Shown here in pieces: positions 36,556-43,757 of a stretch of DNA of 52,022 nucleotides. This stretch comes from Hydrogenophaga sp. (lineage in GTDB: Bacteria; Pseudomonadota; Gammaproteobacteria; Burkholderiales; Burkholderiaceae_C). Every line of letters starts with the position of its first letter. Position 1 is the first letter of the stretch. The DNA lies in assembly GCA_018333605.1 (NCBI GenBank), contig JAGXSV010000009.1:1-52022 (forward strand), given 5' to 3'. The notes below the pieces were generated by a model. It did not search any database, was not told the DNA's origin, and saw only the letters and a list, made by a program, of their open reading frames with translations. The position numbers were made by a program, and so were the translations under genes.

Positions 36556-39054
36556 ATGCTGGTCACAGCCTTGTTGGTGCGCCCGAAGCGGGCAGTTCGC
36601 CGTCTGAGCATGGCGCACCCTGGCGTGTTCTTTTTGCTGGCCTGGGTATTGGGGGTAGCGCTGCAGTTGCAGCAAGCGGTCCTGTGGTCCTTCTGGGTGT
36701 ACGCGGGTTGTTTGCTGGCGGGTGGGTTGCTGTGGTGGGGGCTCTGGCGGCCCGCGCGGTTGGGCCCGCGTGGCTGGTTGCTGGGCGCGGTGTTGGCCGG
36801 TGTGCTGGCGGGGGTGGGTCTCACGGGCACACGCGCTGCCCATTACGCCGCGCAGGCCATGCCTCTCCACCTGCAGGGGCTGGACCTGGTGGTGACCGGG
36901 CGCGTGGCCTCGCTGCCGCGCCGCACCGAGTTGGGCGAGCGCTTTGACCTGGTGGTGGAAACCGCCACCCGCGCCGGACAGCCGGTGGCTTTGCCCGGGC
37001 GCCTGCAGCTGAGCTGGTATGGCAGCACAGCGGCGGCGTTTGAAGAAGCCAGCGCCGGCGTCCGGAACACCCCCGGCCTTCGCGCCGGCGACCGCTGGCG
37101 CTTCACCGTGCGTCTGCGCAGCCCGCACGGCAACGCCAACCCGCATGGCTTCGACCGTGAACGCAACCTGTGGGAACAAGGCATTGGCGCCACCGGCTAT
37201 GTGCGCAACGGGCCGCGAGACCCCGCCCCCCAGCACCTGGGCCGCACCGCCTGGCACCCGCTGGACACGGCTCGCCAGTGGGTCAGCGCACGCATTGAGG
37301 CGCAGGTGAGCGAGCCCCGCAGCGCCGGCGTGCTGGCGGCGCTGGTGGTGGGCGACCAAAGCGCCATCGACCGTGCCGACTGGGACCTGTTTCGCACCAC
37401 GGGCGTGGCCCATTTGATGAGCATTTCCGGCTTGCACGTGACCATGTTTGCCTGGCTGGCCACCGCGCTCATTGGGGCGCTGTGGCAGCGCCTGGCGCGG
37501 GTGTGGCCGCAAGCCTTGCTGGCGGTGCCCACACCGCTGGCGGCTGGTGTGGGTGGCGTGGCGCTGGCCACCGCCTACGCGCTGTTTTCGGGCTGGGGGG
37601 TGCCGTCGCAACGCACCGTGATCATGCTGGCCGTGGTGGTGGGGTTGCGGTTGTCGGTGCGGCGCTGGCCGTGGCCGGTGGTGTGGCTGCTGGCCATGGT
37701 GGCGGTGCTGTTGCTGGACCCCTGGGCCTTGCTGCAGCCGGGCTTTTGGCTGAGCTTTGTAGCGGTGGGCATTTTGTTTGCCACCGACCCGGGGCAGCGC
37801 ATGGCCCAGCGTGCCGTGGCCGATCCTGAGCGCCGCACAGGTCGGAGCCTGCGCGCGGCATTGGGGCTGCTGCGCGAGCAGTCGGTGGTCACCGTGGCGC
37901 TGGCACCGCTCACGCTGCTGTTGTTCGGCCAGTTTTCGGTGGTGGGCTTGCTGGCCAACCTGCTGGCCATTCCGTGGGTCACGCTGCTCATCACGCCGCT
38001 GGCCATGCTGGGTGTGGCCGTGCCGGTGTTGTGGGAAGCCGCCGCGCTGGCCGTACAGGTGCAAGCCGCGGTGCTGCAATGGCTGGCCCAGTGGCCCTGG
38101 GCCGCCATTCACCGGGCGATACCGCCCGCGCCGCTGGCGCTGGCCGGGGTGCTGGGGGGTGTGTTGCTGGTGCTGCGCTTGCCCGGGGCGGTGCGCGGTG
38201 CTGGCCTGTTGCTGGTGTGGCCGGTGCTGCTGTGGGCGCCGTTGCGCCCTGCGGTGGGGCAATTTGAGTTGCTGGCGATTGACGTGGGGCAGGGCGGTGC
38301 CGTGTTGGTGCGCACGGCTCGCCACACCCTGCTTTACGACACCGGGCCGCGCTACAGCCCCGAGAGCGATGCCGGGCAGCGCGTGGTCGTGCCACTGCTG
38401 CGCGCCCTGGGCGAGGCGCCCCACGCCGTGGTGGTGAGCCACCGTGACAGCGACCACGCCGGTGGCATGGCGGCTGTGCGCAGCGCCTGGCCGCAGGCGC
38501 GGTGGCTGTCGTCTTTTGACGCTGAGCCCGCGCAGCGCTGCGTGGCCGGGCAGCGCTGGCGCTGGGACGGGGTAGACTTTGAAGTGCTGCACCCGCAGCC
38601 CGCGCACTACGGGCCCCAGGGACAGGGCCTGCTCAGCAGCAACGCCATGTCGTGCGTGCTGCGCGTGGCCAGCGCCCAGCACAGCGCCTGGCTGGGTGGT
38701 GACATCGACGCCGAACAGGAAACCCGCCTGGCCCTGGCACAGCCCGATGCGCGCGCCACCGTGTTGCTGGCGCCGCACCACGGCAGTCTCACGTCCAGCA
38801 GCCCGGTGCTGCTGAACACCCTGCGCCCGCGCTGGGTGCTGGTGCAGTCGGGCTACCGCAACCGCTTCAACCACCCGGCGCCCGCCGTGCTGGAACGCTA
38901 CCGCCAGCGCGACATGCGCTGGGTGACGTCGGCCGACTGCGGGGCCGCAAGCTGGCGCAGCGCCGAGCCCGACGCGGTGCATTGCCAGCGAGACGTGGCC
39001 CGGCGCTACTGGCACCACCCGGCGCCCACGCATACAGCGCTGGAAAACGACTGA
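36556..39054 (+). CDS. comEC: ComEC/Rec2-type DNA uptake channel protein
   Basis: From ATG 36556 (GAGGA upstream; an in-frame ATG at 36610 is the alternative) the protein has 832 residues. It has N-terminal membrane helices, a DUF4131-type domain, the Competence domain with helices including DLFRTTGVAHLMSISGLHVT, and a C-terminal metallo-beta-lactamase domain from about residue 570 (LLAIDVGQGGAVLVRT, SHRDSDHAGG, LLAPHHGSLTSSS). ComEC moves single-stranded DNA through the inner membrane in natural transformation. It splits the ATP-grasp/alpha-E/transglutaminase cluster in two. An open frame upstream to 33820 is only the antisense of DUF2126. Confidence 0.92.
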   Translation: MLVTALLVRPKRAVRRLSMAHPGVFFLLAWVLGVALQLQQAVLWSFWVYAGCLLAGGLLWWGLWRPARLGPRGWLLGAVLAGVLAGVGLTGTRAAHYAAQAMPLHLQGLDLVVTGRVASLPRRTELGERFDLVVETATRAGQPVALPGRLQLSWYGSTAAAFEEASAGVRNTPGLRAGDRWRFTVRLRSPHGNANPHGFDRERNLWEQGIGATGYVRNGPRDPAPQHLGRTAWHPLDTARQWVSARIEAQVSEPRSAGVLAALVVGDQSAIDRADWDLFRTTGVAHLMSISGLHVTMFAWLATALIGALWQRLARVWPQALLAVPTPLAAGVGGVALATAYALFSGWGVPSQRTVIMLAVVVGLRLSVRRWPWPVVWLLAMVAVLLLDPWALLQPGFWLSFVAVGILFATDPGQRMAQRAVADPERRTGRSLRAALGLLREQSVVTVALAPLTLLLFGQFSVVGLLANLLAIPWVTLLITPLAMLGVAVPVLWEAAALAVQVQAAVLQWLAQWPWAAIHRAIPPAPLALAGVLGGVLLVLRLPGAVRGAGLLLVWPVLLWAPLRPAVGQFELLAIDVGQGGAVLVRTARHTLLYDTGPRYSPESDAGQRVVVPLLRALGEAPHAVVVSHRDSDHAGGMAAVRSAWPQARWLSSFDAEPAQRCVAGQRWRWDGVDFEVLHPQPAHYGPQGQGLLSSNAMSCVLRVASAQHSAWLGGDIDAEQETRLALAQPDARATVLLAPHHGSLTSSSPVLLNTLRPRWVLVQSGYRNRFNHPAPAVLERYRQRDMRWVTSADCGAASWRSAEPDAVHCQRDVARRYWHHPAPTHTALEND

Positions 39055-39164
39055 GCGCTCCTCGCCATCAGCGCCCCGGTCATTTCTTTTTGCACCGATT
39101 TGGGGCGAATTTGGCTGGGCCTGGCCCAGTCCTTGCTATGCTGTGGCAAGGAGAGAAAACGCCC

Positions 39165-40604
39165 ATGAGCCGACCGATGTTTGATGAAATGAACGCTTCG
39201 CCCACCGAGGTGCGTGCCCATTACGAAAACTACGCCCGCTGGCTGGCGCAGCAGCCCGTGGAGGTCATGGCGTCGCGCCGTGAAGAGGCGGAAATGATCT
39301 TCCGGCGCGTGGGCATCACCTTTGCGGTGTATGGCGCCAAAGACGAAGACGGTTCGGGCACCGAGCGCCTGATTCCGTTTGACCTGATCCCGCGCATCAT
39401 TCCCTCCCACGAGTGGGAAATCATGGAGCAGGGCCTGGTGCAGCGCGTGACCGCGCTCAACCGCTTCATCCACGATGTTTACCACGACCAGGAAATCATC
39501 AAGGCCGGCCATGTGCCGGCCGACCAGATTTTCCAGAACGCGCAGTTCCGCCCCGAGATGATGGGTGTGGACGTGCCCGGTGGCGTGTACTCGCACATTG
39601 CGGGCGTGGACATTGTGCGGGCCGCGAATGCAGCCGGCGAGGGCGAGTATTACGTGCTAGAGGACAACCTGCGCGTGCCCAGCGGCGTGAGCTACATGCT
39701 GGAAGACCGCAAAATGATGATGCGGCTGTTCCCCGAGTTGTTCGGTGAAAACCGTGTGGCCCCGGTGGCCCACTACCCTGACCTGTTGCTGGAAACCCTG
39801 CGCGCCGTCAGCCCGGCCACCACGGCCGAGCCCACGGTGGTGGTGCTCACGCCCGGCATGTACAACAGCGCTTACTTCGAACACGCCTTTTTGGCGCAGC
39901 AAATGGGCATTGAGCTGGTGGAAGGCCAAGACCTGTTTGTGAAAGACAACTTCGTCTACATGCGCACCACCCGCGGCCCCAAGCGGGTGGACGTGATCTA
40001 CCGCCGGGTGGACGACGATTTTCTGGACCCGCTGGTGTTCCGCCCCACCTCCACGCTGGGCTGCGCCGGGCTGCTGGGTGTGTACCGCAGCGGCAACGTG
40101 ACCATCTGCAACGCCGTCGGCACGGGCGTGGCCGACGACAAGTCGATCTACCCTTACGTGCCCAAGATGATCGAGTTTTACCTGGGGCAGAAACCCATTT
40201 TGAACAACGTGCCCACCTTCATGGGGCGCAACCCGGAAGACCTGAAGTACATGCTCGCCCACATGGAAGAACTGGTGGTGAAAGAGGTGCATGGCGCGGG
40301 CGGCTACGGCATGCTGGTGGGCCCGGCGTCCACCAAGGCCGAGGTGGAAGAGTTCCGCGCGCTGGTCAAAGCCAAACCTGACGGCTACATTGCCCAGCCC
40401 ACGCTAAGCCTGTCCACCTGTCCCACCTATGTGGACAGTGGCGTGGCGCCGCGCCACATTGACCTGCGCCCCTTTGTGCTCAGCGGCAAAGAGGTGCAAA
40501 TGGTGCCCGGAGGCTTGACCCGCGTGGCGTTGAAAGACGGCTCGCTGGTCGTCAACTCGTCGCAGGGCGGCGGTACGAAAGACACCTGGGTGCTGGAAGA
40601 CTGA
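39165..40604 (+). CDS. Circularly permuted type 2 ATP-grasp protein
   Basis: From ATG 39165, preceded by AAGGAGAG, the protein has 479 residues. It has the family landmarks GVDVPGGVYSHIAGVDIVRA, TPGMYNSAYFEHAFLAQQMG, RRVDDDFLDPLVFRPTSTLG and an intact glycine-rich loop KEVHGAGGYGMLVG near residue 370. This family is predicted to activate a carboxylate with ATP and couple it to an amine. The next gene encodes its usual partner, an alpha-E protein, and the following one a transglutaminase. It is the separate-gene counterpart of the N-terminal half of the fusion at 30138-32741. Confidence 0.92.
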   Translation: MSRPMFDEMNASPTEVRAHYENYARWLAQQPVEVMASRREEAEMIFRRVGITFAVYGAKDEDGSGTERLIPFDLIPRIIPSHEWEIMEQGLVQRVTALNRFIHDVYHDQEIIKAGHVPADQIFQNAQFRPEMMGVDVPGGVYSHIAGVDIVRAANAAGEGEYYVLEDNLRVPSGVSYMLEDRKMMMRLFPELFGENRVAPVAHYPDLLLETLRAVSPATTAEPTVVVLTPGMYNSAYFEHAFLAQQMGIELVEGQDLFVKDNFVYMRTTRGPKRVDVIYRRVDDDFLDPLVFRPTSTLGCAGLLGVYRSGNVTICNAVGTGVADDKSIYPYVPKMIEFYLGQKPILNNVPTFMGRNPEDLKYMLAHMEELVVKEVHGAGGYGMLVGPASTKAEVEEFRALVKAKPDGYIAQPTLSLSTCPTYVDSGVAPRHIDLRPFVLSGKEVQMVPGGLTRVALKDGSLVVNSSQGGGTKDTWVLED

Positions 40605-40740
40605 CCCCCCCCCGCGCCGCTTCGCGTCACCCCCCCCCAGGGGGCGGTACTGGCAGCCCGGCAAAGCCGGTTCTGCGGTGCCTCTGGAATGAATCACCTC
40701 TTGCGCTGCTTTTGTGGCGCTGACCGTCGGAGTTTTTGAA
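40605..40740. other. C-rich intergenic spacer with hairpin potential
   Basis: The spacer between the ATP-grasp and alpha-E genes starts with a run of C and contains TCACCCCCCCCCAGGGGGCG and AGCCCGGCAAAGCCGGTTCT. Both form GC-rich stems. It is reminiscent of, but not clearly the same as, the repeat at 33792-33846. Transcription through it is likely, since the downstream gene has its own ribosome site CGGAG at 40727-40731. Confidence 0.5.
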
Positions 40741-41703
40741 ATGCTTTCACGCACCGCTGACCACCTGTTCTGGATGTCCCGCTACACCGAGCGTGCCGAA
40801 AACACCGCGCGCATGCTGGACATCAACTACCAGACCTCGCTGCTGCCGCAGTCGGCCGCCGTGGCGCAGGTGGGCTGGGAAGGTCTGCTCGTCATCAGCG
40901 AGTTGATGCCCAGCTACACCGCCAAATACGGCAAGGACATCACGCCGCGCAACGTGATGGATTTCATGGTGCGCGACGAGTCCAACCCGTCGAGCATCTG
41001 CTCCTGTCTGCGTGCGGCCCGGGAAAACGCCCGTGCCGTGCGTGGCGCGCTGACCACCGAGTTGTGGGAAACGCAAAACGCCACCTGGCTCAAGCTGGCG
41101 GGTTACCTCAAGTCCAAAGACTTTGAACGCGATCCCGGCGCGTTCTTCGAGTGGGTCAAGCACCGCTCACACCTCTCCCGCGGCGTGGCCATTGGCACGA
41201 TGTTGCAGGACGAGGCCTTCCATTTCTACCGCATGGGAACCTTCCTGGAGCGCTCGGACAACACCGCACGCCTGCTGGACGTGAAGTTCCACGCGGTGCA
41301 AAGCGACTTTTTCGGCGCCGCCAGCGAACAGGATCAGGAATACGACTTCTACCACTGGAGCGCGATCCTGCGCTCGGTCTCCGGCTTCGAGGTGTACCGC
41401 AAGGTGTACCGCGACGTGATCACGCCCGAGCGCGTGGCCGAGTTGTTGATCTTGCGCGCCGACATGCCGCGCAGCCTGGCTGCCAGCATGAACGAGGTGG
41501 TGAACAACCTGGCGGTGGTGGCCAACGACACCTCGGGTGAAACGCTGCGCCGCGCCGGCAAGCTCAAGGCCGACCTGCAGTTCGCCCGCATCGACGAGAT
41601 CCTTTCCACCGGCCTGCACGCTTTCCTCACCCAGTTCCTGGACCGGGTGAATGAGTTGGGCGGGCGCATCAGCCAGGATTTTCTGGTGCCCACCACGCAC
41701 TGA
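40741..41703 (+). CDS. Alpha-E domain protein
   Basis: From ATG 40741 the 320-residue protein is all-helical and begins with the family signature LSRTADHLFWMSRYTERAEN. Other conserved segments are GTFLERSDNTARLLDVKFHA and LILRADMPRSLAASMNEVV. It is a separate-gene version of the C-terminal domain of the fusion protein at 30138-32741. Alpha-E proteins occur almost always next to this type of ATP-grasp and are thought to be accessory subunits of a ligase. The biochemical role is unknown. Confidence 0.9.
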   Translation: MLSRTADHLFWMSRYTERAENTARMLDINYQTSLLPQSAAVAQVGWEGLLVISELMPSYTAKYGKDITPRNVMDFMVRDESNPSSICSCLRAARENARAVRGALTTELWETQNATWLKLAGYLKSKDFERDPGAFFEWVKHRSHLSRGVAIGTMLQDEAFHFYRMGTFLERSDNTARLLDVKFHAVQSDFFGAASEQDQEYDFYHWSAILRSVSGFEVYRKVYRDVITPERVAELLILRADMPRSLAASMNEVVNNLAVVANDTSGETLRRAGKLKADLQFARIDEILSTGLHAFLTQFLDRVNELGGRISQDFLVPTTH

Positions 41704-41784
41704 ACGGGTGATTGGTTTCACAGCTGAGTTACCCATGCGGGGCGGGCACAATGCGCCCTGGTCCTAGAACGCCCCGGTCCCCGC

Positions 41785-42621
41785 ATGAAATTCCACATCA
41801 GCCACACCACCCGCTACACCTACAGCCAGCCGCTGCTGTATTCGGTGCAAACCCTGCACCTGTGGCCCGCCAGCGGCCCGTGCCAAACGGTCGTGCAGTG
41901 GGACATCCGCTCGCCGGGCACCCTGCACGCCCAGCCCGACGGCCAGGGCAACCGGGTGCACAGTTTCAGCCTGGTGGCGCGCGCTGAAGAAGCGCTGCGG
42001 CACATCACCGTGGTGGCCCAAGGCCAGGTGAGCACCCACGGCATCGCCGAATTTGCCGACACCGGCGGCCTGCCCCCCGCCTTTTTCATGCGGTCCACCC
42101 CGCTGGCCGAGCCGCACCCGCGCATGGTCATGTGGGCCCTGAAAACCGTGCCAGCCCTGGTGGCGGCGCGGGCGCGCGGCGAGCAGCCCACCGTCGCTGA
42201 CCTGGTGGCGCTGGCGAGCGCCGTGGCCGACAAGGTGCAGTACCGCCCCGGCAGCACCAGCGTGGAAACCACCGCGCTGGAGGCGTTTGACTGGGAGCTG
42301 GGTGTGTGCCAGGACCAGGCCCATGTGATGGTGGCCGTGTGCCGCAGCATTGGCCTGCCCGCGCGCTACGTGAGTGGCTATTTTTACGCTGCCGGTGAGC
42401 CGGAACTGGCCAGCCACGCCTGGGTGGACGTGTGCACCAACGCCCAGGCCAGCCACTGGCTCAGCCTGGACGTGACCCACCGCTGCCCCACCGACGAACG
42501 CCACATCCGCCTGGCTGCCGCCACCGACTACACCGCCTGCCTGCCCATCAAGGGGTTGCGCCGGGGCGGCGGGGAGGAAAGCATGGTGGTGGACATTCAG
42601 ATTGAACCGCGCCCGAACTGA
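41785..42621 (+). CDS. Transglutaminase-like cysteine peptidase (copy 3)
   Basis: The 278-residue protein starts MKFHISHTTRYTYSQPLLYS, the usual transglutaminase N-terminal domain, and has the triad Cys175 (GVCQDQAH), His211 (SHAWVDVC) and Asp229 (LSLDVTH). It is the last gene of the plus-strand ATP-grasp/alpha-E/transglutaminase set, 81 bases after the alpha-E gene. It is shorter than the copy at 28958-30007 and lacks its charged insertion. No signal peptide is seen, so all three soluble transglutaminases probably work in the cytoplasm. Confidence 0.88.
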   Translation: MKFHISHTTRYTYSQPLLYSVQTLHLWPASGPCQTVVQWDIRSPGTLHAQPDGQGNRVHSFSLVARAEEALRHITVVAQGQVSTHGIAEFADTGGLPPAFFMRSTPLAEPHPRMVMWALKTVPALVAARARGEQPTVADLVALASAVADKVQYRPGSTSVETTALEAFDWELGVCQDQAHVMVAVCRSIGLPARYVSGYFYAAGEPELASHAWVDVCTNAQASHWLSLDVTHRCPTDERHIRLAAATDYTACLPIKGLRRGGGEESMVVDIQIEPRPN

Positions 42622-42650
42622 GGCCCCGGCAAAACCGGGTGCATGAAACC

Positions 42651-43757
42651 TCAGCGGGCTTCCAGCAGGGTCTGGATGGTTTCGCCCAACTCGATCACCG
42701 CCATCGCGTAGTAGCTGCTCCAGTTGTAGCGGGTCACCACATAGAAATTTTCGGTGCCAGCCACGTAGCTGCGCGGTGCGGGGCCGTTTTCCAGTTCCAC
42801 CAGGGCGAGTGGGCCAGGGTGTTGCAACGCAGCGCCTTCCAACACAGCACCTTTGGCGGTGAAGCTGGTCACGCTGAAGGTGGGCAGGATGTCGGGGGCG
42901 AGCAGGGCGTCTTTGTCGAGTTTCTCTGCGTCGAACGCGACGGGAAAGTGCGTGGGCTGGCCGGTTTGCCAGCCAAATGCTTTGAAGTAGTTGGCCACCG
43001 AGCCTATGGCGTCGGTGGTGCTGTTGAACAGGTCCACCTGGCCATCGCCGTCGAAGTCGATCGCGTATCTGGCCCAACTGCTGGGCATGAACTGCGGCCA
43101 GCCCATGGCCCCGGCGTAGCTGCCGCGCAGGGCTTGGGGGTCCATGCCGGTGCGCTGGGTCAGGCTCAGGTATTGCTCCAACTCGCTTCTGAAAAATTCG
43201 GTGCGCACGGCAGCGCGGGGATGGCTGGTGGGGAAGTCGAAGGCCAGCGTGGTGAGCGCGTCGATGACACGGAAGTTGCCGGTGTGTTGGCCGTACAAGG
43301 TTTCCACGCCGATCACGCCCACGATGAGGCTGGCGGGCACGCCGAATTCTGCTTCGGCGCGAGCCAGAGCGCTGCGGTTGTTTTCCCAGAAACGCTGGCC
43401 TGCCCGCAGGCGCACAGGTTCAATGAAGCGGGCGCGGTAGGCAGCCCAGTTTTTGGGTGTGCCTCGGGGCGCTGGCGCCATGAGACGCACCACGGTGGGG
43501 ATGCGTTGGGCTTGAGACACTTGCTGGCGCACCCAGGCTGGATCAAGGTTGCGGCGGTTGGCCAGATCGTCGGCAAAGGCCATGGCTTCCGGGTGCTGCC
43601 CGTAGCTGAACGCGGGTTCTTTGGCGGCTGCGGCCGGGCGCACCTTGGACGTGGTGGGCAGGGCGATGGCGGCGGTGAAGCTGGTGGCGAGGAACAGGGC
43701 CAGCACGGCGCGGGTGCTGCAGAGCGCCGGGTGGAAACGACGAGCCTTGAAAATCAC
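42651..43757 (-). CDS. mltB: Lytic murein transglycosylase B
   Basis: The 368-residue protein starts at GTG 43757, which overlaps the tgpA stop (GTGA) and has AGGAGG seven bases upstream. It carries an N-terminal export signal (TRAVLALFLATSFTAAIALP). The SLT_2 domain has a catalytic glutamate in GVIGVETLYGQHTGNF and a well-conserved region GAMGWPQFMPSSWARYAIDF followed by DGDGQVDLFNSTTDAIGSVA. It cleaves peptidoglycan glycan strands with formation of 1,6-anhydro ends. It is translationally coupled to tgpA. Confidence 0.92.
   Translation of the reverse strand: MIFKARRFHPALCSTRAVLALFLATSFTAAIALPTTSKVRPAAAAKEPAFSYGQHPEAMAFADDLANRRNLDPAWVRQQVSQAQRIPTVVRLMAPAPRGTPKNWAAYRARFIEPVRLRAGQRFWENNRSALARAEAEFGVPASLIVGVIGVETLYGQHTGNFRVIDALTTLAFDFPTSHPRAAVRTEFFRSELEQYLSLTQRTGMDPQALRGSYAGAMGWPQFMPSSWARYAIDFDGDGQVDLFNSTTDAIGSVANYFKAFGWQTGQPTHFPVAFDAEKLDKDALLAPDILPTFSVTSFTAKGAVLEGAALQHPGPLALVELENGPAPRSYVAGTENFYVVTRYNWSSYYAMAVIELGETIQTLLEAR

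Noticed and set aside
36427..39033. Minus-strand open frame extending the DUF2126 protein across comEC
   Set aside because: It is rich in His, Gln and Arg with no domain. The transglutaminase N-terminal domain starts at 36426.
42625..42639. Stem CCCGG/CCGGG between the convergent transglutaminase and mltB genes as a terminator
   Set aside because: Only five base pairs and no T run on either strand.
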